From assembly GCA_009193035.1 (NCBI GenBank), contig SWDT01000128.1:1-32775 (forward strand): DNA of 32,775 nucleotides, given 5' to 3'. This document shows positions 1 through 8,772 of this stretch, in pieces. Position 1 is the stretch's first letter; each line of letters starts with the position of its first letter. The translations under genes and the position numbers were made by a program. Under the pieces are notes generated by a model. That model was not told where the DNA came from and did not search any database. It saw nothing but the letters and a program-made list of their open reading frames with translations. The DNA is from Halicephalobus mephisto. Lineage: Eukaryota > Nematoda > Chromadorea > Rhabditida > Panagrolaimidae.

Positions 1-61
1 TGGTGTCGCTCACTTTTTCTTTCTGGTAATTCTGGAGGATCCAGAGGCTTCGGAATCGAAG

Positions 62-1081
62 ATGGAGAAAACGGATTTTCGCGTAATTTTCCTATATGAA
101 TTTAAATTAAGAAGGAATGCGGTTGAAACTGCGCGAAAAATTAATGAGGCGTTTGGGAGGGAGTCAGTGAATGAACGAACAGTCCAACGCTGGTTCCACA
201 AGTTCCGTAACGGAGATGAGAGCCTTCAAGATGACCCACGTCAAGGGCGACCTTCTGTTATTGACGATGATGTTCTGAAGACTCTGGTGGAAACTGATCC
301 TCGTACTTCGGTGAGGGAGCTTGCGGAGAAGCTGGGAGTGAGTCATCAAACTGTTGCTGATCACTTAAGTGCCATCGGAAAAAAGAAAAAGCTAGACAAA
401 TGGATTCCTCATGAACTCTCAGATTGCAACCGTACTCGGCGTTATGAGGTGTGTTCTACACTGTTGTTGCGGAATAGAAGCGATCCATTTCTGGAGCGGA
501 TAATAACGTGTGATGAAAAGTGGATCCTATACGACAATCGGAAGAGATCTGCGCAATGGCTAGACAAAGATGAAGCTCCAAAGAGCTTTCCGAAGCCGAA
601 GCAGACTCAGAAGAAGGTTATGGTCACGGTTTGGTGGTTTGCCGGAGGGATTATTCATTATAACTTCATGAAATCGGGTGAAACGATCACAGCGGAGAAG
701 TACTGTGAGGAACTGGAAACAATGCATAGGAAACTGAAGAGTATCTGGCCAGCATTGGTGAATCGAAGAGGACCAATCCTCCTACACGACAACGCGCGCC
801 CACACGTTTCACGGATCACGATGCGAAAACTAAATGAGCTAGGATACGAGACTTTGCCTCATCCACCATACTCGCCTGACCTGTCGCCAACTGATTACCA
901 CTTTTTTAAGCACCTAGACAACTTTCTACAAGGAAGAACCTTCTGTAATCATGACGCTACCAAAAATGCCCTCAAAGAATTTATTGAATCCAGAAGTCTT
1001 GATTTTTACTCTATTGGAATTAATGCCCTATGTAACCGTTGGCAAAAGTGTATTGATTCAGATGGCTTTTATTTTGATTAA
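62..1081 (+). CDS. mariner transposase (DD34D), apparently intact
   Basis: Cut-and-paste transposase of the mariner family, 339 aa in one uninterrupted frame, close to the usual family length of about 345 aa. It should bind the terminal repeats and move the element into TA sites. Residues 1-115 contain the paired helix-turn-helix DNA-binding region (around ERTVQRWFHKFRNG and VSHQTVADHL). The linker motif WIPHEL follows at about residue 119, a variant of the canonical WVPHEL. The catalytic triad is visible: first Asp in TCDEKW, second Asp in LLHDNARPH, third Asp in SPTDYHFF. Exactly 34 residues separate the second and third Asp, which defines DD34D. The YSPDL motif is present. There is no stop or frameshift, so the copy may be young or active; activity cannot be judged without the left TIR. 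Confidence 0.95.
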   Translation: MEKTDFRVIFLYEFKLRRNAVETARKINEAFGRESVNERTVQRWFHKFRNGDESLQDDPRQGRPSVIDDDVLKTLVETDPRTSVRELAEKLGVSHQTVADHLSAIGKKKKLDKWIPHELSDCNRTRRYEVCSTLLLRNRSDPFLERIITCDEKWILYDNRKRSAQWLDKDEAPKSFPKPKQTQKKVMVTVWWFAGGIIHYNFMKSGETITAEKYCEELETMHRKLKSIWPALVNRRGPILLHDNARPHVSRITMRKLNELGYETLPHPPYSPDLSPTDYHFFKHLDNFLQGRTFCNHDATKNALKEFIESRSLDFYSIGINALCNRWQKCIDSDGFYFD

Positions 1082-1118
1082 AAATCTTGTTTTTTAATGG
1101 ATTTATAAGCATTTAAAG

Positions 1119-1158
1119 TTGAGCGCTAAAAAACGACATTACTTTCTTGACAACCTAA
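1119..1158. repeat. right terminal inverted repeat of the mariner element
   Basis: The stretch ends in CTTGACAACCTAA and is followed by TA. Read on the minus strand it starts TTAGGTTGTCAAG, matching the general form of mariner ends. Its partner is not in the window. Confidence 0.7.
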
Positions 1159-1200
1159 TATTTTTATTTTTTCAAGTATTTTTAATATTTTTGTTTTTAG

Positions 1201-4200
1201 ATGGCAGATTTTCCAGAATCTTCTTCGGCTCTGGAGGATTCTGTGTCAGAATCCCCTTCCGTGCCTGCAAATGTGCATCATAATCGTTCTATGATGGATG
1301 ACGATGAAGAAGAAGTTTTAATTGTTCCAAGATTCAAATATAAAAGACTACATTTACACATGCCAGACAAGGATGTTATTTCTTGTTTCGTAATTCATGA
1401 TAAATTTATCGCTGTTGGATATGGATCTGGGAAAATTCGGATTTTTGATATTTTGGGTAATCTAAGACCGGAATTTGTAAGTTATTTTTAAATTTAAATG
1501 TAATTTCTAAAATAATTTTTAAATTTAATATAATTTTCAAAATAATTTTTAAATTTAAATGTAATTTTCAAAATAATTTTTAAATTTAATATAATTTCTA
1601 AAATAATTTTTAAATTTTAATATAATTTTTAAATTTAATATAACTTCTAAAATAATTTTTAAATTTAATATAATTTTCAAAATAATTTTTAAATTTAATA
1701 TAACTTCTAAAATAATTTTTAAATTTAATATAATTTTCAAAATAATTTTTAAATTTAAACGTAATTTTTAAAAATTTATGAAAAAGTAAAAATTAACAAT
1801 TTTATTTTAATATAAAGTTGCCAGATTTTTTATCTAAATTCTAAAATTTTGTTTTTTTTTTGAAATTTTTGAATTCCTGCGTAAAAAGTGAAAGAATTGT
1901 TTAAAAATGGAAAATCTGGCAATTGTACTGTAATTGATTTTTTTTAACCTAATTTATGGAAATTTTTTTTGAGAAAATTTTAATTATAATTACGGTAAGT
2001 GATTTTAATTTATTTTGATTTATTTTAGACGACAAAAAAACACAAATGTGCGATTTCTCAAATGGCAGTGGACAAGTCCGGAAGTTACCTGATCAGTTGT
2101 GCCAATGATTCGACTGTTTCGATCGTCGGAATCGGATGTAATGAATTCACATATACAGTACAACTAGGACAATCGGCGAGATCTGTCGCAATTGCAGAAG
2201 ATTTTATTGGGAAGAATTGGAGAAAGAAAACTACTAATTTATGAAAAAAGATTATTTGTTAAGTATTCGGAAAAAATTCTATACGAAGGAAAAGAAAAAG
2301 ATGGTTTTATTGGTGCGGTTTCGTGGAAAGGGGACAATCTGGCTTTTACGAATGAAACAGGAACGAGAATTTTCGATTTGTAAGTTTTATTTTAAATAAT
2401 AAATTTTCTAATTTAAGAAATTTACAATTTTTCGGAGTTTTTATATAAAAAATTATAAATTTTCTAATTAAAAAATTTATAACTTTTTGTAACGTTTTTA
2501 TGTAAAAAGTGAGCAATTTATAGTTTTTTGAAATTTTTATATAAAAAATTATAAATTTCCTAATTAAAAAATTTACAATTTTTTGTAACGTTTTTATGTA
2601 AAAAGTGAGCAATTTATAGTTTTTCGGAGTTTTTATATAAAAAATTATAAATTTTCTAATTAAAAAATTTATGTTTTTTCTAAAGTTTTTCTATAAAAAG
2701 TGAGCAATTTACAATTTTTCGGAGTTTTTATATAAAAAATTATAAATTTCCTAATTAAAAAATTTATAACTTTTTGTAACGTTTTTATGTAAAAAATGAG
2801 CAATTTATAGTTTTGTGGAATTTTTATATAAAAAATTATAAATTTCCTAATTAAAAAATTTATAACTTTTTGTAACGTTTTTATGTAAAAAGTGAGCAAT
2901 TTATAGTTTTTCGGAGTTTTTATATAAAAAATTATAAATTTTCTAATTAAAAAATTTATGTTTTTTCTAAAGTTTATTTATAAAAAGTGAGAAATTTACA
3001 ATTTTTTAATTAAGAAATTTATAATTTTTCGAAATTTTTATATAAAAAATAGGAACTTGTACTTTTTATAAGTTTTTTTTTAATTTTAGCAAGTTGAACA
3101 GGTTCTTAGTTCTTGTTCAGCCACTGCACAACCCGGAACCCTATTATTCGAGCAGGTATCCTCCTCAACATTCGTGGTTCGATGAGAATACCCTAGCTAT
3201 AGGATGGGGGAGTACTGTAGTCGTGACTGGAGTCAAGTATGTGACTCCTGAACCCAACGCTCTCCCGATAAAAAGAGTCGAAATTATCCACAGAATTAAA
3301 TTGAATAATTTTCACATTGCTGGAGTTTCGTTTACGATGAATCCTGTACTTAAAGATGGAGAAAAATGCTGGAAAGAAATAGCCATATTTGGAATTAAAA
3401 TAAAAGAAATTAAAAAAGAAAATACAAATGAATCTGTATCGACAATGTCACAAAATTCAAGTAAATCCATAGCCCAATCTGTAATGGCTGTTCCGATGAA
3501 TTTTGATCAAGAAGCTTCTGTAGCCCTTTTTTTGGCTTTACCGTCATCTGTAGATAATTTTATAATTGCTGCAGAAGACGAAATATCGATGAAACAGCCG
3601 GATCAGATGTTTCTTAGACAATTTCATCTGGGGGCGATTCCAGAAGATTCTGTTTATTATCTTCTTGGTCCGAAAGAACTCATAGAAGCCAAGCCGTGTT
3701 CTGTTGATGATAGAATTAATTGGTTTTTGGAAAATGGATTTTATTTAGAAGCTACTAATTGTGCAATTCAACATAAAGAAGAATTAATTGAGAATACTGT
3801 AACTGAAATTGGAAGAAAATTAATAGAAAATTTAATAAATAAAGAAGATTATGAAACAGCAGCGAGTTATTTGCCTTCTATTTGTGGTCGTCATAAGGAA
3901 GAATGGGAATATTATGTTGGATTATTTGATAAATGTAATCAAGTACTTAAATTAGTACCGTATCTTCCGCAAAAACAACCACAATTAGAACCTGAATGTT
4001 ATGAATCTATTTTGATTTCTGCAATATACTGTAAATCAGAATTATTTTTTAAATTAATTATTTTACTTCCATCTGATTTGTACAGAATTGCAGCAATTAT
4101 TCAAATTGCAGTAACTAGGTTACATCAAGATATTCAAAAAGATGAAAAATTACCGATTTTACGAGCTTTGGCAAGATTATATGCTCATCAAAGAGAATTT

Positions 4201-5778
4201 GAAAAATCTTTAAATTTGTATCTTCAATTAAAAGATACAGGAATTTTTTCATTTATTAGACAATATAATATTTTTGAATTAATTAAAAATAGAGTTGTCG
4301 AATTAATGGAAATTAACGCTGATTTGGCAATTAGATTACTGTTGGATCATGAAGGTGAAATTGCAGATTCGAAAATTATAATTCCTCAATTAAGAAAAAT
4401 TCCAAAATTACAAATGGAATATTTAAATCAATTAATTCAAAGAGGAGAAGGTTTAGAATATTCAAATTTATTATTAAAACTTTTTTCAGAATATTCATCA
4501 GAAAAATTATTACCATTTTTAAGAAAATCGGATAATTACGATTTGGATAAAGCAATTGAAATTTGTAAAAAAAAAAAATTTCAACATGAATTAGTTTTTT
4601 TACTTGGAAGAACAGGAAATAGACGTGAAGCTTTAGAAACAATTGTAGAACAAATGGAAAATATAGAACTTGGAATAGAATTTTGCACAGAACATCCTGA
4701 TCCTGATTTATGGCAGAAATTAATTGAATTATCGATGAAAAAACCGGAACATGTTACAAAAGTCCTAAATGTGGCCGGAACATTCGGTGATCCGTTGCTT
4801 GTGGTAGAAAAAATTCCTCCAAAAATGCAAATTCCGAATCTTCAAAAAGGACTTCATAAAGTTCTTCAAGATTCTGAACTTCAAGTATCATTGATTGAAG
4901 ATTGCAAAATTACAAGTTTGGATGATGTCTATGAACGATTCGAAAAATTCATCAATAAACCCGCTGTTTTTGTCGATCAATGGAATGAATGTCTTGTGTG
5001 TAGGTAAGTGGTTTTTTAAAAGCTCATATATGGAATTTTAGAATAGATTTATTTTGTTACTAAAAAGTAAAGTAGTCTATTATAGTTGTAGTATTGAAAG
5101 TTTATATATGAAATCTTAAATTCACTTTACTATTTGATAGTTCATTATCTTAGTGAAATTAATAAAATTTCATATATGGAATTTTAGAATAGATTTATTT
5201 TGTTACTAAAAAGTAGAGTAGTCTATTCTAGTTCTAGTATTGAAAGTTTATATATGAAATCTTAAATTTATTTTATTATTTGATAGTTCATTATCTTAGT
5301 AGTGAAATTAGTAAAATTTCATATATGGAATTTTAGAATAAATTTATTTTGTTACTAAAAGTAAACTAGTTCATTCTAGTTCTAGTATTGAAAGTTTATA
5401 TATGAAATCTTAAATTTATTTTATTATTTGATAGTGGATTAGTTTGCTCTGATAGTAGCATTGGAAATTCATATATGAAATGTTGGACTGGATAAATTTT
5501 ACTACTAGGAAATGGACTGGTACATGATATCAGTAACACTGGGGAATTTATATATGAAAATTTACCATTTCAGAAACTCTCTTCTTGCTTCGCAGTCAGA
5601 TATCCTTTTTCAAAGATGCGGTCACCAGGTTCATGCTAAATGTGTACAGATACCGGAAGTAAATCCGTTCGATGATAATAATGAAGAACTTTGTCGAAGA
5701 ACTTCCTTCCTCGGGTTTTCTAGTGATGATCCAGGTCCGCCTCCGCCGTTTTGTCCTATATGTAACAAATTAAGCTGA
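1201..5778 (+). CDS. vps-41: VPS41-like HOPS complex subunit, 4 exons
   Basis: Vps41 orthologue, a subunit of the HOPS tethering complex that promotes late endosome/lysosome fusion. Exons: 1201-1476, 2029-2379, 3090-5003, 5574-5778. Phases agree at every junction except for one extra base inside exon 2 (near 2209-2211); allowing for it, the protein is about 914 aa. Domains: an acidic N-terminus, a WD40 propeller (VISCFVIHDKFIAVGYGSGK in exon 1, AIGWGSTVVV early in exon 3), a long helical CHCR region in exon 3, and a C-terminal RING-H2 split by intron 3 (CLVC in exon 3; CGHQVHAKCV and FCPIC in exon 4). The ATG follows directly on a TTTTTAG acceptor (1199-1200), consistent with trans-splicing at the start codon. 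Introns 1-3 consist mainly of tandem arrays. An AATAAA lies at 5838-5843. Confidence 0.93.
1477..2028 (+). repeat. tandem array in vps-41 intron 1
   Basis: About 1480-1760 is a run of roughly 28-30 bp units built on TTTTTAAATTTAATATAA with alternating TTTTCAAAATAA and TTTCTAAAATAA ends. The rest of the intron contains a copy of the dispersed intronic repeat (about 1860-1925, with GGAAAATCTGGCAAT). The acceptor is TATTTTAG at 2027-2028. Confidence 0.85.
2380..3089 (+). repeat. tandem array in vps-41 intron 2 (about 96-bp unit)
   Basis: Around six degenerate copies of a roughly 96-bp unit are present. The recognisable segment AAAAAATTATAAATTTYCTAA recurs near 2447, 2545, 2640, 2735, 2831 and 2927, each followed by a segment with GTAACGTTTTTATGTAAAAA or a variant. 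The array fills almost the whole intron up to the TTTTAG acceptor at 3088-3089. Confidence 0.85.
5004..5573 (+). repeat. tandem array in vps-41 intron 3 (about 148-bp unit)
   Basis: Three long copies start near 5024, 5170 and 5319. Each begins CATATATGGAATTTTAGAAT and contains TTTATATATGAAATCTTAAA, and two shorter remnants follow. The flanking splice sites are a GTAAGT donor at 5004 and a TTTCAG acceptor at 5572-5573. Confidence 0.88.
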
Positions 5779-6036
5779 CGGGAGATGTGAATGTAAAAAT
5801 ATCAAGTTGAAAAAGTTAAACATAAAATTTTAAACTTAATAAATATTTTTAAAAATTTTAATTTACATTCGAAAGTGATTTCTTGGGTTATTTCGAACCT
5901 CTGTCAAACTTGGGTAATTAGAGCTTTTAAATTACTGTTGTAGTTCCTAGGGTTGGTACTCGACACGAGAAGGTAGGGAGGTACTTATGGGTTACAGCAC
6001 AGAGGTTTTAACGCAAAATTTTCGGGGTAAATTCAT

Positions 6037-6235
6037 TTCGCTACTGGAAAGTAGAATATTCCACTTTCAGTACCGAAGTGAACTTGGCATTTTGTGGTCA
6101 ATGAAAAATTAATTTTGGGATGAGGACGATGATGTGTAGTCACTTTCCTACTGGAAAATAGAATATTCCACTTTCAGTAGCAAAGTGAACTTGGCGTTTT
6201 GTGATCAATGGAAAATTAATTTTAGGATGAGGACG
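6037..6235. repeat. direct duplication with a near-perfect palindrome in each copy
   Basis: Two copies of about 90-95 bp lie at about 6037-6131 and 6148-6235. Each carries a quasi-palindrome of about 31 bp centred on GAATATTC, with arms reading TACTGGAAA on one side and TTTCAGTA on the other. Both copies continue with AAGTGAACTTGGC and GGATGAGGACGAT. Confidence 0.8.
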
Positions 6236-7149
6236 ATAGTTTATGTCACATTTCGCCAATTCGTCCAAAATGGCGAACTGATTAGACTTGCGGCTTTTTT
6301 CGTGCTAGGACCACAAACTTCTTAATTTTTATATTTATTTATTATTAAATTTGTTTCTTTTCGTTGTTATTTAATTGTTACAATATATTTTACAATTTTT
6401 TCATCTTCATACTTAGTAACAATGATTTAGATGCATTTTAACTTATTTTCAGGTGAAGTAATAATTTTAAAAATACAAATGATATCGCGAGATATAGTTA
6501 AGTCAGTGTTGGATTGCACATAATCTGAGTGGAAGCCACACAGCATTGGTCCCGAAGGGAAATACCCTGAGGACCAACGAATGGCATACGATTGCGCAAT
6601 AATTTTTGTAGAGTTGAAATTTATCTTGTGCCCTTGGCCCCATAAAGTTGTTTTTATATATTTTTCGTCTACACACGGATCCGGAACCCCCAGAGACGAT
6701 CTGACAGTCAGATTTAAGTTTTTTGGCTGGATTTAGGCTTGGGTCTAAGCTTAGGTTGAGCTAGATTAAGATTTGTACGTATAGTCCATAAGTACCGGTA
6801 GAGATCATGAATAATGATAGATTTTATATAAATTTAAAATTTTTTAAATTTTCTAAATTTCCTAAAAATTTTTAAAATTTTCTAAAAAAATTTTTTAGTT
6901 TTAAAATTTTCTAAAAATTTTGGCTTGATAATTTTATTTTTGAAAAGAATCCTCCCTTGATTTTTTCTTTTGTACACTTTGTTCAGTTTGCTTGTTTCGG
7001 ACCCGCCTTTGAAGCCAAACAAGGCAATCGAAAATTCTCATTTCTTGGTCAACAAAATTCCCAAAATTAAACTTTAGTTTCTGACTAAAATCGGTCTTTC
7101 TTGACCGTCTTCAACCAAGTAATAATTATTTTATTTTATTTCAACTATC

Positions 7150-7470
7150 TAATAACTATTTTAAGAAAGAAAAAAATTATTTTTTTTAATTTATAGAAAA
7201 AAAGTTGTTTTTTTAATTTATGGAAAAAAAATTTTTTTTAAACTTATAGAAAAAAATTGTTTTTTTAAATTTATAGAAAAAAAATGATTTTTTAAAATTT
7301 ACAAATAAAATTATTTCTTTTTAAATTTATAAACAAAATTATTTTTTTTTAAATTTATAAAAAAAAGTTGTTTTTTCTTTTAAATTTATAGAAAAAATTG
7401 TTTTTTTTTAATTTATAAACAAGATTATTTTTTTTTAATTTATAGAAAAAAAATTGTTTTTTAATTTGTG
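7150..7470. repeat. A/T-rich tandem array, about 30-bp unit
   Basis: About ten degenerate units based on AAATTTATAGAAAAAAATTG and TTTTTTTT. It is low-complexity and non-coding; translated frames here are artefacts. Confidence 0.75.
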
Positions 7471-7861
7471 AAAAACAAACTTCGATCGATTGAGGACTGC
7501 TTGACCGTGTTTGACTTTTTGATTTTTTACGATTTTCCTTCCAATTTTGAGGTTTATAAAAAAAATCAACATAAAATTTAAAAAAAAATAAAAATAAAAA
7601 TCTGCAGATTGCGCGCAAGGTTTGGACAAATTGAAAGATATTTTTGCATTTATATTAATTTTAAAAAAATTAAAATTTGCAATTTGCACACAGCATTTGG
7701 AAAAATTAATAGATTTTTGAAATTTATATTTATCGAAAATCCGAAATTAAGTAATATTTGCAACTTGCGTGCAATTTTTGGAAAAATTGATTGATTTATT
7801 CAAGCGTTACGCGTAAAATGCAAATTTAATTTTTGAGATTTTTACAGATGCAAGTATTTAA

Positions 7862-8284
7862 AAAACCATAATTTTTAGTTTAATAACAAATTTAAATCAT
7901 CACTATTAAGTTACAATTTTTATTAAAAATATTCAATATTTATGAAAAATGTGACGATTTTTGTATTTTTGTTACATTTCGCAATTGTTGAAAAATCAAA
8001 AATTAAACTTTTTTGTGCATTGGAGCTGTTTTTGGATAGTGATTTTGACAGTTCCAATAAATGTTGGATAGTGACTAGAAAGCGTTGATTTGAGTTGAAA
8101 ATAGACACTATCCAAAATTTTTACACAGAAAAATCATAATTTTTAGTTTAATAATAAATTTAAATCATCACTATTAAGTTACAATTTTTATTAAAAATAT
8201 TCAAGATTCACCAAAAATGTGACGATTTTTGTATTTTTGTTACATTTCGTAATTGTTGAAAAATCAAAAATTAAACTTTTTTGT
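7862..8284. repeat. direct duplication of about 150 bp
   Basis: Copies at about 7862-8013 and 8131-8284 share CATAATTTTTAGTTTAATAA, AAATCATCACTATTAAGTTA and TTGTTACATTTCG. They are separated by about 120 bp that contains GGATAGTG motifs. No coding content was recognised. Confidence 0.8.
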
Positions 8285-8390
8285 AAGTAAAAAAATAATC
8301 GGCGATTTGTCCGACTGTTGTTTGCAAGCTGTGATTTTAACTTGTTGTCTACTTTTTGATAACTATGAGTATGCAATTTATATCAACTAA

Positions 8391-8650
8391 TTCAAATATT
8401 GCCTGCAAGTTGCGATTTTTCAAATTCGTAATAAATCTAGATGTAAAAGACATTGATCGACTCGCCCGCCTGTTGCCCGCAAGCTGCGATTTCGATTTTG
8501 ATTTTTTGCCGATCTTTAGATAAACATAGATAAAAAACGGTCACTTGACTTGTTCAAATATTGCCTGCAAGTTGCGGTTTTTTCAAACTCGTAATAAATC
8601 TAGATGTAAAAGACATTAATCGACTCACCCGTCTGTTGCCCGCAAGCTGC
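8391..8650. repeat. direct duplication of about 100 bp, period about 162
   Basis: Copies starting at 8391 and 8553 share TTCAAATATTGCCTGCAAGT, AAATCTAGATGTAAAAGACA and CTGTTGCCCGCAAGCTGC. A weaker third copy of the GCAAGCTGC part precedes the next gene. It lies just upstream of the RING-protein gene. Confidence 0.78.
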
Positions 8651-8772
8651 AAATTTTGCTTTTTAAATTTTAATAAATGTAGTCACTGAAAACACCAATT
8701 GACTTGCTCTGATGTTGCGTGCAAGCTGCAGGTTTTAATTTTGAACTTTTTAGGCCTCAATACAGGACAAAA

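Larger units (their letters stand above)
1..1158 (+). mobile_element. mariner transposon, left end outside the window
   Basis: This is a Tc1/mariner-superfamily DNA transposon. The right end is visible: after the transposase stop, the segment at about 1119-1158 reads, in reverse complement, TTAGGTTGTCAAGAAAGTAA followed by a T-rich stretch and GCGCTCAA, which is the form of a mariner terminal inverted repeat, with a TA dinucleotide at 1159-1160 as the expected target duplication. Only 61 bases precede the transposase ATG and none resembles the right TIR, so the left TIR should lie just left of base 1. The element ends 42 bp before the vps-41 start codon. Confidence 0.88.
5779..8772. other. 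3-kb intergenic region, repeats only
   Basis: I see no supportable gene between vps-41 and the RING-protein gene. The region holds the vps-41 3' UTR with AATAAA (5838-5843), a duplicated palindromic segment (6037-6235), unrecognised and slightly GC-richer sequence at about 6480-6780 that could be a decayed transposon, a T/A-rich tandem array (7150-7470), a degenerate repeat at about 7590-7800, and two further direct duplications (7862-8284 and 8391-8650). Open frames here lie in low-complexity or repeat sequence and look spurious. Confidence 0.7.

Noticed and set aside
2158..2197. A 40-nt intron in vps-41 exon 2 as the explanation of the frame change
   Set aside because: It restores the frame, but the removed segment aligns with the conserved Vps41 propeller (EF then RSVAI and DF), so a one-base offset is the better reading; kept only as an alternative.
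1555..2899. Minus-strand frames with repetitive Lys/Ile/Asn/Phe peptides
   Set aside because: They are read-through of A/T-rich tandem arrays in vps-41 introns and lack any coding signature.
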